This document shows, in pieces, positions 56,708 through 64,000 of a DNA stretch of 64,000 nt. The stretch is from Clostridium thermobutyricum DSM 4928. GTDB taxonomy: Bacteria; Bacillota; Clostridia; Clostridiales; Clostridiaceae. Under the pieces are notes generated by a model. It saw only the letters and a program-made list of their open reading frames with translations. It was not told the DNA's origin and ran no database searches. Each line of letters begins with the position of its first letter. The first letter of the stretch is position 1. The stretch spans positions 1 through 64,000 of the forward strand of contig NZ_LTAY01000006.1 in NCBI RefSeq assembly GCF_002050515.1, written 5' to 3'. The translations under genes were made by a program, and so were the position numbers.

Positions 56708-56737
56708 TTGCAAATTAGCTTTATCTTGTGTTAAAAT
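56708..56737 (+). promoter_or_regulatory. SigA-type promoter of rpmB
   Basis: TTGCAA, 18 bases, TAAAAT on the plus strand. The leader that follows holds a small TGAAGA/TCTTCA hairpin. Confidence 0.65.
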
Positions 56738-56792
56738 GAATTCTGTCCTATTGAAGAGAATTTTATCTTCACTAATAAGTAGGTGTTTTCAA

Positions 56793-56984
56793 GTGGCAAG
56801 AAGATGCGAAATTTGTAATAAAGGCGTTGTTTCAGGAGTACAATACAGTCACTCACATCGTCAATCAAAGAGAACTTGGGCTCCTAACATAAAGAAAGTT
56901 AAGGCTTTAGTTAACGGAACACCAAAAAGAGTTCACGTTTGTACTAGATGTTTAAGATCTGGTAAAGTTGAAAGAGCAATATAG
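56793..56984 (+). CDS. rpmB: 50S ribosomal protein L28
   Basis: Large-subunit protein of 63 residues. It starts with GTG (read as Met) followed by ARRCEICNKGVVSG, then SHSHRQSKRTWAPNI and VHVCTRCLRSGKVERA; the two CxxC pairs are a zinc-ribbon form. The frame opens at 56736, but AGTAGGTG seven bases before the GTG at 56793 sets the start and gives normal family length. It is a single plus-strand gene with its own promoter and a strong terminator. Confidence 0.98.
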   Translation: MARRCEICNKGVVSGVQYSHSHRQSKRTWAPNIKKVKALVNGTPKRVHVCTRCLRSGKVERAI

Positions 56985-56991
56985 TTCAAAT

Positions 56992-57029
56992 AAAAAAAAT
57001 GCTTTGCACTCAGCAATAGCATTTTTTTT
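56992..57029 (+). terminator. Intrinsic terminator after rpmB
   Basis: Twelve-base stem AAAAAAAATGCT/AGCATTTTTTTT (56992-57003 with 57018-57029) with an inner TTGC/GCAA extension. T runs on both sides suit rpmB and, on the minus strand, spoVM read-out. Confidence 0.88.
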
Positions 57030-57052
57030 ATTTCACATAAATAATTATGTAT

Positions 57053-57124
57053 CTATTTTCCTTTTCTAAAAAATCTAACTATTTTAGATAAAAATTTTGG
57101 TAATTTTATTGCTACTATTTTCAT
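57053..57124 (-). CDS. spoVM: Stage V sporulation protein SpoVM
   Basis: Found by eye. A 23-codon frame follows AGGAGGCATTT and encodes a basic amphipathic peptide with IKLPKFL and IVRFF segments. B. subtilis SpoVM is 26 residues and shares the IKLPKFL core and IVR; there it senses the curved forespore membrane and anchors SpoIVA for spore coat assembly. The locus also matches, between rpmB and thiN-rpe. The upstream CATATATAT (57167-57175) could be the -10 of a sigma-E promoter, but no clear -35 was seen. Confidence 0.9.
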   Translation of the reverse strand: MKIVAIKLPKFLSKIVRFFRKGK

Positions 57125-57215
57125 AAATGCCTCCTATAAAAACTAAAAATAATATCTTTTCTTTCTATATATATGCAATAAAATTAAATTCTTTCCTATT
57201 TTTAGCTTTTAGTTT

Positions 57216-57857
57216 TTAATCATTGGTTAGCATTACTAAAATTTTTCCACTATCAAAATCTATTTGAACATCTTCTCCATCTAAAAATTCATTACAAATA
57301 GCTCTTGGTTCTAATAATTTAAGGTTATATCTTTCTAATTCATATTTAGCATTTTTTATTGTAAAATTTCTAACTTCATCTGAAAGGCCATGAAATGAAA
57401 GAACTTTATTTTTTCTATTTTTTATAGTTGTCTTTCTATCAACTATAAACATAATATTATTATCATCAACTATTTCTAAATATATATCATCTTCTAAACT
57501 ATTTAAAAATAATCCTAAATTCCCAAGAGAATGATCAAATCTTGTTCCTGTTGCCCCTAAAAGATATATTTTTTTAACATCTCCAAGCTCTTTAGCTATA
57601 TTATATGCTAAGTGAGTATCTGTATAATCTTTATGAGTGCTATATTTTCTCACTTCTATTCCAGTATTTTTAAAATATTCAACAACCTTTAAATCTCCTG
57701 AATCAAAATCTCCAACTATTAAATTAGGAGTTATATTATATTTATAAAGCACATTACATCCTTTATCAACTCCTATTATAAATGAAACTTTATTTTTATA
57801 TTCAAGTAAAAGTTCTTTAGATGGTTCTGTTCCCCCTGAAACTATTAATACATCCAT
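57216..57857 (-). CDS. thiN: Thiamine pyrophosphokinase
   Basis: Makes thiamine pyrophosphate from thiamine and ATP. The 213-residue protein has IIGVDKGCNVLYKY, the metal-binding IVGDFDSG and STHKDYTDTHLAYNIA segment, LLGATGTRFDHSLGN, and the C-terminal beta-barrel with FHGLSDEVRNFTIKNAKYEL. It shares one base with the rpe stop, so translation is coupled. It is last in the rsgA-rpe-thiN run. I saw no TPP riboswitch nearby. Confidence 0.96.
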   Translation of the reverse strand: MDVLIVSGGTEPSKELLLEYKNKVSFIIGVDKGCNVLYKYNITPNLIVGDFDSGDLKVVEYFKNTGIEVRKYSTHKDYTDTHLAYNIAKELGDVKKIYLLGATGTRFDHSLGNLGLFLNSLEDDIYLEIVDDNNIMFIVDRKTTIKNRKNKVLSFHGLSDEVRNFTIKNAKYELERYNLKLLEPRAICNEFLDGEDVQIDFDSGKILVMLTND

Positions 57858-58507
57858 TATTTTGTCCTTTCAATTAATCCTTCAATATTTTTTAATATAT
57901 CTCCGTTATAAACTGCTGAGCCAGCTACTGCTATATCAACTCCAGCTTCATATACATCCTTTATATTTTCTTTATTTATTCCACCATCTATTTCTATTAA
58001 AAGATTTGGATTAAATTTATCTTTAAGTTCTTTAACTTCTTTTATTTTATCTATTGAATAATCTATAAAGCTTTGTCCTCCAAAGCCTGGATTAACACTC
58101 ATTATAAGAACCATATCTAATTTTTTTATAATATTTTTTAATACACTTACAGGAGTTCCAGGATTTAAAACTATTCCTGCTTTAACACCTTTTGACTTTA
58201 TATATCCTATAGTTCTATCTATATGTCTATCTGCTTCATAATGAACTGTTATTAAATCTGCTCCTGCATTTATGAAATCATCTATAAAATTTCCTGGATT
58301 ATCTATCATTAAATGTACATCAAACGTTTTATCTGTATATTTTCTTATAGCTTTAATTACTGATGCTCCAAATGTTATATTAGGTACAAAAGACCCATCC
58401 ATAACATCTATATGAATATACTCTGCTTTTGATTTATCTAAAATACTTATTTCCTCTCCTAATTTTGAAAAATCTGATGATAATATTGATGGTGCTATAC
58501 TAATCAT
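57857..58507 (-). CDS. rpe: Ribulose-phosphate 3-epimerase
   Basis: Interconverts ribulose 5-phosphate and xylulose 5-phosphate in the pentose phosphate pathway. The 216 residues form a TIM barrel with APSILSSDFSKLGEE, HIDVMDGSFVPNITFG, DVHLMIDNPG, MSVNPGFGGQSF and EIDGGINKENI, holding the metal and catalytic residues. One-base overlaps join it to rsgA and thiN. The rsgA-rpe-thiN order equals that of B. subtilis. Confidence 0.98.
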   Translation of the reverse strand: MISIAPSILSSDFSKLGEEISILDKSKAEYIHIDVMDGSFVPNITFGASVIKAIRKYTDKTFDVHLMIDNPGNFIDDFINAGADLITVHYEADRHIDRTIGYIKSKGVKAGIVLNPGTPVSVLKNIIKKLDMVLIMSVNPGFGGQSFIDYSIDKIKEVKELKDKFNPNLLIEIDGGINKENIKDVYEAGVDIAVAGSAVYNGDILKNIEGLIERTK

Positions 58508-59373
58508 TATTTATACTTCCTTCCATTTAATATTTCTTCTAATGTCCTTATATAAAATTCATATCTAAATTTATTTATTTTTCCTTCTCCTACAGCTTCT
58601 TTAACTGAACATCCAGGCTCTTTATGATGCATACATCCTCTAAATTTACATGAATTATTATATTCCTCAAAGTCTGGAAAATAATTTTTCAAATCTTCTT
58701 TTTCTATAAAAGTTATATCTAAAGTTGAGAATCCAGGAGTATCTACTATATATCCATTTTCAACTTCTATAAGCTCACTATGTCTAGTTGTATGTTTTCC
58801 ACGCCCTAATTTTTCACTAACAGAACCGGTTTCCATATGATCCTTATTTGTAAGTTTATTTATAAGAGTAGATTTTCCAGCTCCAGAAGGGCCACATAAA
58901 ACCGTTACATTTCCCTTTATTCTTTCTTTTAAGCTTTCTATTCCAATACCAGCTTTTGCATTAATAAATAATACATCATAACCTATTTCATTTATTTTTT
59001 CCTTTAATAAATTTCTTTCTTCTTCATCTACAAGGTCAACTTTATTTAAGCAAACTATTGCTTTTATATTATTACTTTCGCAAAGAACTAAAAATCTATT
59101 TAAAAGATCAAAATTCAAATCAGGATTTTTTATGGCAAAAACGACGAAAGCTAATGTTACGTTTGCTACTGTAGGTCTTATAAGCTCTGAATGTCTTTCC
59201 TCTATTTTTTCTATTCTTCCTTTTCCATTTTCAATATTTATTTCTACATTGTCACCAACCATTGGCTTTAATCCTTTATATCTGAAATTTCCTCTAGCTT
59301 TACATTCTATTATTTTATCTTCTGTGCTTATGTAATAAAAGCCTCCAATTCCTTTAAGTATTTTTCCTTTCAT
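58507..59373 (-). CDS. rsgA: Ribosome small subunit-dependent GTPase RsgA
   Basis: Circularly permuted GTPase that checks late 30S maturation. The 288 residues have an N-terminal OB fold (about 1-65), then the permuted G motifs: G4 [10 protein letters not shown]1 [17 protein letters not shown]2 [12 protein letters not shown]3 VDTPGFS. A C-terminal zinc site [14 protein letters not shown] completes it. GGAGG precedes the ATG. It follows prkC and its terminator, as in B. subtilis cpgA. A TATAAT-like box exists upstream without a good -35. Confidence 0.97.
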   Translation of the reverse strand: MKGKILKGIGGFYYISTEDKIIECKARGNFRYKGLKPMVGDNVEINIENGKGRIEKIEERHSELIRPTVANVTLAFVVFAIKNPDLNFDLLNRFLVLCESNNIKAIVCLNKVDLVDEEERNLLKEKINEIGYDVLFINAKAGIGIESLKERIKGNVTVLCGPSGAGKSTLINKLTNKDHMETGSVSEKLGRGKHTTRHSELIEVENGYIVDTPGFSTLDITFIEKEDLKNYFPDFEEYNNSCKFRGCMHHKEPGCSVKEAVGEGKINKFRYEFYIRTLEEILNGRKYK

Positions 59374-59465
59374 AGTACCTCCAAAATATAGTATTCAATT
59401 ATAATATAACTCTTTTATTTAAATTTTGCTACTTTATATAGTATAAAATAAATTTAAATTATTAT

Positions 59466-59503
59466 AAAACAAAAGTGATTAGCTAAAATTAGCTAATCAC
59501 TTT
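59466..59503 (-). terminator. Intrinsic terminator after prkC
   Basis: Thirteen-base perfect stem AAAGTGATTAGCT/AGCTAATCACTTT (59472-59484 with 59491-59503), six-base loop, then TGTTTTATAA on the minus strand. Confidence 0.85.
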
Positions 59504-59508
59504 CTTAT

Positions 59509-61596
59509 TTATTTTGAAGTTTTATTATCTTTTTTATTTGATGCTACAGCTTTTGCTTGATCTTGTGAATTAGATGATTTATTTGAATCTCCTTTATCAG
59601 AGTGATCATCTTTTGATCCTCCTTGATCTGAGTTATTACCTTGATTTGGTTTATTTTGATCTGTATTATTTTGATCTTGGTTACCTTGACTTGGTTTATT
59701 TTGATCTGTATTACCTTGACTTGGTTTATTTTGATCTGTATTACCTTGACCTGGTTTATTTTGATCTGTATTACCTTGATTTTGGTCTTGGTTACCTTGG
59801 TTTGTTCCAGAGTTATCAGAATTTTGTGGTGGTGTTACTTGTTGTAATTGACCTATTTGAATAGTAACTGATGTGCCTTGATTTACAGTAGCTCCTACAC
59901 CTGGTGATACGCTTATTACTTTACCAGCTAAACTTGGATCAGTTGTACTTACTGTTTCCACATTAACAGCTAAATTAACATTTGAAAGTGCTGCCTTAGC
60001 TTCTGACTCACTCATTCCTGAAACATTAGGAACTGTAGTTTGTTGTATTTGTGGCCCTTTACTAATAACAAGAGTTATTTCTGAAGTTTTTAAAGCTTGA
60101 GTTCCTGATTGAGGAGTTACTGCTATAACTTGGCCTGATGATACACTACTACTAAATTGACTAGTATATAATATAGTATTAAATCCTAAACTTTTAAGTT
60201 CTTGTGTAGCTTGATCTTTAGTATATCCATTTAAGTCTGGTATAGTTACTTCTTCTTCACCTTTACTTATATCTATAGTAACTGTACTTCCTTCTTTAAC
60301 TGAAGTACCTGGGCTTGGATTTGAATTTAAAACAGTTCCTTTTGGTTCTGAATTCTTAACTTCTTTTACATCAGGAACTAATTTAGCAGCTTTTAATGCT
60401 AATACTGCTTGATCTTGATTCATTCCTATTATATTTGGAACTTGAACTTCTCCAGCATTTGTTGTAGGTTTAGAGTTAACAAACATAAAGAATGAACCTA
60501 CACCTAATACAATAATTACTACAGCAATTGCTATTCCAATTAAAAGATTTCTATTTGTCTTCTTCTTTTTAATTTTTTTATCATATTCATCATCTTCATA
60601 TTCATCATCTTCGTCATCATAATAATCTTCAAATCCTTCTTCATCTCCATCAAACTCATCTATATCTGAATCTTCTGGTTCTACAACAGCAGGATTAAGA
60701 TCTTCATCTTTAATTGGAGTCATTATAATTGTTTCTCCCCCAACTGAAGATTCACTTTTTTCTACTAATCCCATTTCAGAATTTGATTTAATCTTCTTTA
60801 AATCTTCTATTAATTCTTTTACATTTGAATATCTGTCATTAACATCCTTTTCCATACATTTTAATATAATTTCACTATATCTATCTGGAATTTTAGGATT
60901 AATTATTCTAGGATTAATAGGATTTTCTTGTATGTGTTTAAGTGCTATTGTTACAGGAGATTCCCCATCAAATGGGACATCACCAGTAACCATTTCATAC
61001 ATTACAATTCCAAGAGAATATATGTCACTTCTAAAATCTACCATAGCACCTTTTGCTTGCTCTGGTGAAAAATAATGTGCTGAACCTAATATTGTACTTG
61101 TATTTGTTAAAGTTCCTGAATCTGTTGATTTCGCAATTCCAAAATCTGTTACTTTAGCAATTCCTTCTTCTGTTACAAGTATATTTTGTGGTTTTATATC
61201 TCTATGAACTATGCCATTTTTATGAGCACATTCTAATGCATTTGCTATTTGTAATGATATAGTTACCGCTCTATCATAATTCAATTTACCATATTCTTCT
61301 ACAAGTTCTTTTAAAGTTTTTCCATTTACATATTCCATAACAATGTAGTTTTCATTATCATCAGTTCCTACATCTAATACATTTACTATATTACTATCTG
61401 ATAACTTTGCAACTGCCATTGCTTCATTTTTGAATTTATCTACAATTTCTTTATTATCTGCATATTCTTTTTTAAGAATTTTAACTGCAACAAAGCGATT
61501 TAACTTATTACATCTAGCCTTATATACAATTGCCATTCCGCCTTCTCCGACTTTTTCTAGCAATTCATATCTATTGCCTAGTACTTCCCCATTCAT
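59509..61596 (-). CDS. prkC: PASTA-domain serine/threonine kinase PrkC
   Basis: Membrane Ser/Thr kinase that senses muropeptides or lipid II and controls cell-wall and spore germination responses. The 695 residues have a kinase domain (about 10-270; VGEGGMAIVYKA, HRDIKPQNILV, DFGIAK), an acidic juxtamembrane stretch, one membrane helix near 350-375, and three PASTA repeats (about 380-580). An unusual tail of about 110 residues rich in Asn, Gln, Gly and Asp with ten-residue repeats follows. The frame extends to TTG 61614, but GGAGGAG lies inside it, so the ATG at 61596 is the start. It is two bases after stp. Confidence 0.95.
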   Translation of the reverse strand: MNGEVLGNRYELLEKVGEGGMAIVYKARCNKLNRFVAVKILKKEYADNKEIVDKFKNEAMAVAKLSDSNIVNVLDVGTDDNENYIVMEYVNGKTLKELVEEYGKLNYDRAVTISLQIANALECAHKNGIVHRDIKPQNILVTEEGIAKVTDFGIAKSTDSGTLTNTSTILGSAHYFSPEQAKGAMVDFRSDIYSLGIVMYEMVTGDVPFDGESPVTIALKHIQENPINPRIINPKIPDRYSEIILKCMEKDVNDRYSNVKELIEDLKKIKSNSEMGLVEKSESSVGGETIIMTPIKDEDLNPAVVEPEDSDIDEFDGDEEGFEDYYDDEDDEYEDDEYDKKIKKKKTNRNLLIGIAIAVVIIVLGVGSFFMFVNSKPTTNAGEVQVPNIIGMNQDQAVLALKAAKLVPDVKEVKNSEPKGTVLNSNPSPGTSVKEGSTVTIDISKGEEEVTIPDLNGYTKDQATQELKSLGFNTILYTSQFSSSVSSGQVIAVTPQSGTQALKTSEITLVISKGPQIQQTTVPNVSGMSESEAKAALSNVNLAVNVETVSTTDPSLAGKVISVSPGVGATVNQGTSVTIQIGQLQQVTPPQNSDNSGTNQGNQDQNQGNTDQNKPGQGNTDQNKPSQGNTDQNKPSQGNQDQNNTDQNKPNQGNNSDQGGSKDDHSDKGDSNKSSNSQDQAKAVASNKKDNKTSK
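59681..59780. repeat. 30-bp tandem repeat inside prkC
   Basis: About 3.3 head-to-tail copies of a 30-base unit (exact periods at 59701-59730 and 59731-59760, differing at one base), each coding for ten residues NTDQNKPSQG in the PrkC tail. In-frame unit size means copy changes would not break the gene. Confidence 0.92.
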
Positions 61597-61597
61597 A

Positions 61598-62308
61598 TTA
61601 TATATCTCCTCCAAACAACATCACAGTTATATTATCCTTGCCTCCATGTTCTTTTGCTAAAGAAACTAATTTCTCACAAGGATTTTCTTTTTCTTCCATG
61701 AGTATACTGCTTATCTCTTCATTACTAACTTCATTTGTAAGTCCATCAGTACAAAGAAGGTATTTTTGATATTCTTCTTTAGAAAATTTAAAAATATCAA
61801 CTTCTACATTTAAACCTGTTCCTAGTGCCCTAGTTATTATATTTTTATTAGGATGATTTTTTGCTTGCTCATAAGATATACTTCCTATATCTATTAATTG
61901 TTGAACTAATGAATGATCTTTTGTTAATTTAATTATTTCATTATCTTTAACTCCAAAACATGAACTATCTCCAACATTTGCTATTATAATTTGATTTCCT
62001 AATCTTAATAATGCTGTTATTGTAGTTCCCATGCCTTCTAGTTCGCTTACTTCTCTAGAATAATTATAGATTTCTTCGTTAGCTTTTTCAATTGCAAATT
62101 TCAAACTTTCTTCTAAATGTATGTCTATGGTTTCTCTTATTATTTCTATGACCCTATTTACAGCCATTTTACTGGCAATTTCACCAGCATTATGACCTCC
62201 CATTCCATCTGCAACAATATATATACCATAATTTTCAACTTCATAATAACCACAATAGTCTTCGTTTAAACTTCTCTTACAACCCACATCACTCTTATAC
62301 TCTATCAT
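61598..62308 (-). CDS. stp: PP2C-family serine/threonine phosphatase (Stp/PrpC)
   Basis: Metal-dependent phosphatase that reverses PrkC phosphorylation. The 236 residues show KRSLNEDYCG, the metal site VADGMGGHNAGEIAS, GMGTTITALL, NVGDSSCFG, LTKDHSL, and LCTDGLTNEVS and KDNITVM near the end. GGAG precedes the ATG. Its stop is one base before the prkC start region, a tight phosphatase-kinase pair as in B. subtilis prpC-prkC. Confidence 0.97.
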   Translation of the reverse strand: MIEYKSDVGCKRSLNEDYCGYYEVENYGIYIVADGMGGHNAGEIASKMAVNRVIEIIRETIDIHLEESLKFAIEKANEEIYNYSREVSELEGMGTTITALLRLGNQIIIANVGDSSCFGVKDNEIIKLTKDHSLVQQLIDIGSISYEQAKNHPNKNIITRALGTGLNVEVDIFKFSKEEYQKYLLCTDGLTNEVSNEEISSILMEEKENPCEKLVSLAKEHGGKDNITVMLFGGDI

Positions 62309-62319
62309 ATTTTTACTCC

Positions 62320-63351
62320 TTAAGCTTTATTTTTCATATAGCTTCTTCTAAGTTGACCACAAGCTGCATTTATATCGCTTCCCATTTCTCTTCTAACAGT
62401 CGCTTCAATTCCTGCAGACTTTAATATTTGGGCAAACTCTTCTATTGTCTTTTCAGAAGATCTTTTAAAAGAATTCTCTTTTATTTCATTTACTGGAATA
62501 AGATTAACGTGACAAAGAATTCCTTTTAAAAGCTTTGATAAAGCTTTTGCATCTTCCTTACTGTCATTAATATCTTTAACTAATGAATACTCAAAAGTTA
62601 CTCTTCTATTGGTTTTTTCTATGTAGTTTCTACATTCCTCTAATATTTCACTTATTGAATATTTATTTGCTATAGGCATTATTTCTCTTCTCTTTTCATC
62701 ACTAAAAGCGTGTAGTGATATTGCTAGAGTAACATTTAATCCCTCATTTGACAAATCTCTTATTTTAGGAACTAGCCCACATGTAGATAAAGTTATATGT
62801 CTTTGCCCAATATTTAATCCATATTCAGCATTAACTTCTCTTAGGAATTTTACTACATTATCGTAATTATCTAGTGGTTCTCCACTTCCCATAAGCACTA
62901 TATTTGAAATTCTTTCTCCTTCTACTTCTCCAGCTCTTAATACTTGCCCTAATATTTCTCCAGAAGTTAAATTCCTAACTCTTCCCTCAATTGTTGATGC
63001 ACAGAATTTACATCCCATTCTACATCCAACTTGAGTTGAAACACATATTGTATTTCCATGCTTATATTTCATAATTACTGACTCAATAAGATTTCCATCT
63101 TCTAATTTTAAAAGCATTTTCTTAGTACCATCTAGATTAGATGAATATACATCTACAACTTCAGGAATATATACTTTAAAATTAGAATTTAATTTTTCTT
63201 TTAGATTTTTAGGTAAATTTTTCATTTCATCAAATGAAAATATACCTTTATAAACCCAAGAGAATATTTGTTTTGCTCTAAAAGAACTTTCTGAATTTTC
63301 TTTAAGCCAAACCATTAATTCTTCCATATTATAATCTAATAAATTTTTCAT
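62320..63351 (-). CDS. rlmN: Dual-specificity RNA methyltransferase RlmN
   Basis: Radical SAM enzyme making 2-methyladenosine at A2503 of 23S rRNA and A37 of some tRNAs. The 343 residues include the [14 protein letters not shown]-terminal segment, the cluster motif [11 protein letters not shown] near residue 120, [11 protein letters not shown], and the C-terminal INAACGQL with the methyl-carrying cysteine. AAGGTGG precedes the ATG. The rsmB-rlmN-prpC-prkC order is conserved. Confidence 0.98.
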   Translation of the reverse strand: MKNLLDYNMEELMVWLKENSESSFRAKQIFSWVYKGIFSFDEMKNLPKNLKEKLNSNFKVYIPEVVDVYSSNLDGTKKMLLKLEDGNLIESVIMKYKHGNTICVSTQVGCRMGCKFCASTIEGRVRNLTSGEILGQVLRAGEVEGERISNIVLMGSGEPLDNYDNVVKFLREVNAEYGLNIGQRHITLSTCGLVPKIRDLSNEGLNVTLAISLHAFSDEKRREIMPIANKYSISEILEECRNYIEKTNRRVTFEYSLVKDINDSKEDAKALSKLLKGILCHVNLIPVNEIKENSFKRSSEKTIEEFAQILKSAGIEATVRREMGSDINAACGQLRRSYMKNKA

Positions 63352-63361
63352 TTTTCCACCT

Positions 63362-64000
63362 TTATATTTTCTTTAGCTTTGCTATGAAAAATCCATCCAT
63401 ATTTTTGTTTGGTAATATAGTCACCATTCCATCCTCAGTATACTCTATATTTTCCCCTTTTCCAATAAATACAGTATCCAACTTAGCATCTTCATAAGAT
63501 TTTAAGAACCATCTTATATTTTCTTCATTTTCCTCTCTATTTAATGTACAAGTAGAATATACCATAACTCCACCGCTTTTCAAGTATTGCCATGAATTTT
63601 TCATAATTTCTCTTTGAATTTTAATTAAACTTTTCAAATCATCTTTATTTTTATTCCATTTAATTTCAGGTTTTCTTCTTATTATTCCTAAACCTGAACA
63701 TGGAACATCAATTAAAACTTTATCACCTATATTTATTAATTTTTCATTTAATATAGTTCCATCCATTTGAGAAAGTTCTACATTCTTAACACCAAGTCTA
63801 TCACAATTTTCTTTTATTAAACTTAGTTTATTTTCATGTAAATCAAAAGCTAATACTTTCCCTGTATTTTCTAATATTTCACCTATATGAGTTGTTTTTC
63901 CTCCTGGTGCACTACATATATCAAGTACAGTATCCTCTTTTTCTAAATCTAAAACTGGAGCTACAAGCATTGCACTTTCATCTTGAACTGTACATTTTCC
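63362..64000 (-). CDS. rsmB: 16S rRNA (cytosine-967-C5)-methyltransferase RsmB, 3' part
   Basis: C-terminal portion of an RsmB/NOP-family cytosine methyltransferase; the gene runs off the window at 64000, so the NusB-like N-terminal domain and start are not seen. Visible motifs are [17 protein letters not shown] (cofactor), [28 protein letters not shown] with the conserved PC, and [13 protein letters not shown] with the catalytic TC. Codons upstream of 63970 stay open and read CTVQDESAM, as in the family, so the apparent Met at 63970 is internal. It precedes rlmN by 10 bases. Confidence 0.93.
   Translation of the reverse strand, partial: GKCTVQDESAMLVAPVLDLEKEDTVLDICSAPGGKTTHIGEILENTGKVLAFDLHENKLSLIKENCDRLGVKNVELSQMDGTILNEKLINIGDKVLIDVPCSGLGIIRRKPEIKWNKNKDDLKSLIKIQREIMKNSWQYLKSGGVMVYSTCTLNREENEENIRWFLKSYEDAKLDTVFIGKGENIEYTEDGMVTILPNKNMDGFFIAKLKKI

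Noticed and set aside
57840..57900. TPP riboswitch for thiN
   Set aside because: thiN overlaps rpe by one base, leaving no leader, and no thi-box sequence was seen upstream of rsgA.
59681..59780. Repeat array resembling a CRISPR
   Set aside because: Units are head to tail with no spacers, lie inside the prkC frame and no cas genes are near.
59574..59864. Plus-strand Tyr/Leu/Asp-rich frames over the 30-bp repeat
   Set aside because: They are a mirror of the PrkC repeat tail; no ribosome-binding site and no non-repeat coding signal.

Overview
The window is a stretch of low-GC Firmicute chromosome from a spore-forming anaerobe, most likely Clostridium sensu stricto (cluster I). The support is the very AT-rich DNA, strong GGAGG ribosome-binding sites, a Gram-positive PolC polymerase, CodY, sporulation genes (spoVM, ylbJ), a Pta-AckA acetate pathway and a gene order close to the Bacillus subtilis prpC-to-mlpA housekeeping region. 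I cannot name the species from sequence alone. No flagellar genes sit between codY and rpsB, where B. subtilis carries its fla/che operon.

Almost everything is coded on the minus strand, so the window reads from high to low coordinates. Plus-strand exceptions are yraN, tmcAL-ylbJ and rpmB. In the direction of transcription the blocks are: rsmB-rlmN-stp-prkC (rRNA methylation plus the Ser/Thr kinase/phosphatase pair); rsgA-rpe-thiN; spoVM and divergent rpmB; yloU-yloV; recG-rsmD-coaD and a coiled-coil protein; tmcAL-ylbJ on the other strand; pta-ackA; yceD-rpmF-plsX-acpP; rnc and a radical SAM gene; a tiny membrane-protein gene, smc and ftsY; ylxM-ffh-rpsP-khpA-rimM-trmD; rplS; ylqF-rnhB; yraN on the other strand; comM-dprA-topA; codY; rpsB-tsf-pyrH-frr-uppS-cdsA; an AI-2E family permease gene with dxr-rseP-ispG; polC; rimP-nusA-ylxR-ylxQ-infB-rbfA-nrnA-truB-ribF; rpsO, pnp and an M16 peptidase.

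The genes serve translation (ribosomal proteins, initiation and elongation factors, rRNA/tRNA modification, ribosome assembly GTPases), protein targeting (Ffh/FtsY), chromosome maintenance (PolC, Smc, TopA, RecG, DprA), RNA decay (PNPase, RNase III, NrnA), lipid and isoprenoid synthesis (PlsX, ACP, CdsA, UppS, Dxr, IspG), acetate metabolism and spore formation. No mobile element, CRISPR array, tRNA or rRNA was seen. No gap exceeds 300 bases; the longest, 11312-11547, holds the nusA-operon promoter and leader.

Many starts were moved downstream from the longest open frame because the GGAGG site lies inside the longer version. Two genes too short for ordinary ORF calling were found by eye: spoVM (23 codons) and a 30-codon membrane peptide before smc. 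The window is mostly conserved housekeeping DNA. The items worth a second look are regulatory: a long stem-loop in the RNase III mRNA leader, an attenuator-like leader on the nusA operon, a promoter embedded in a terminator before ylxM-ffh, a hairpin between the khpA ribosome-binding site and its start, palindromes at the pta and yceD promoters, and a repeat-encoded tail on PrkC.
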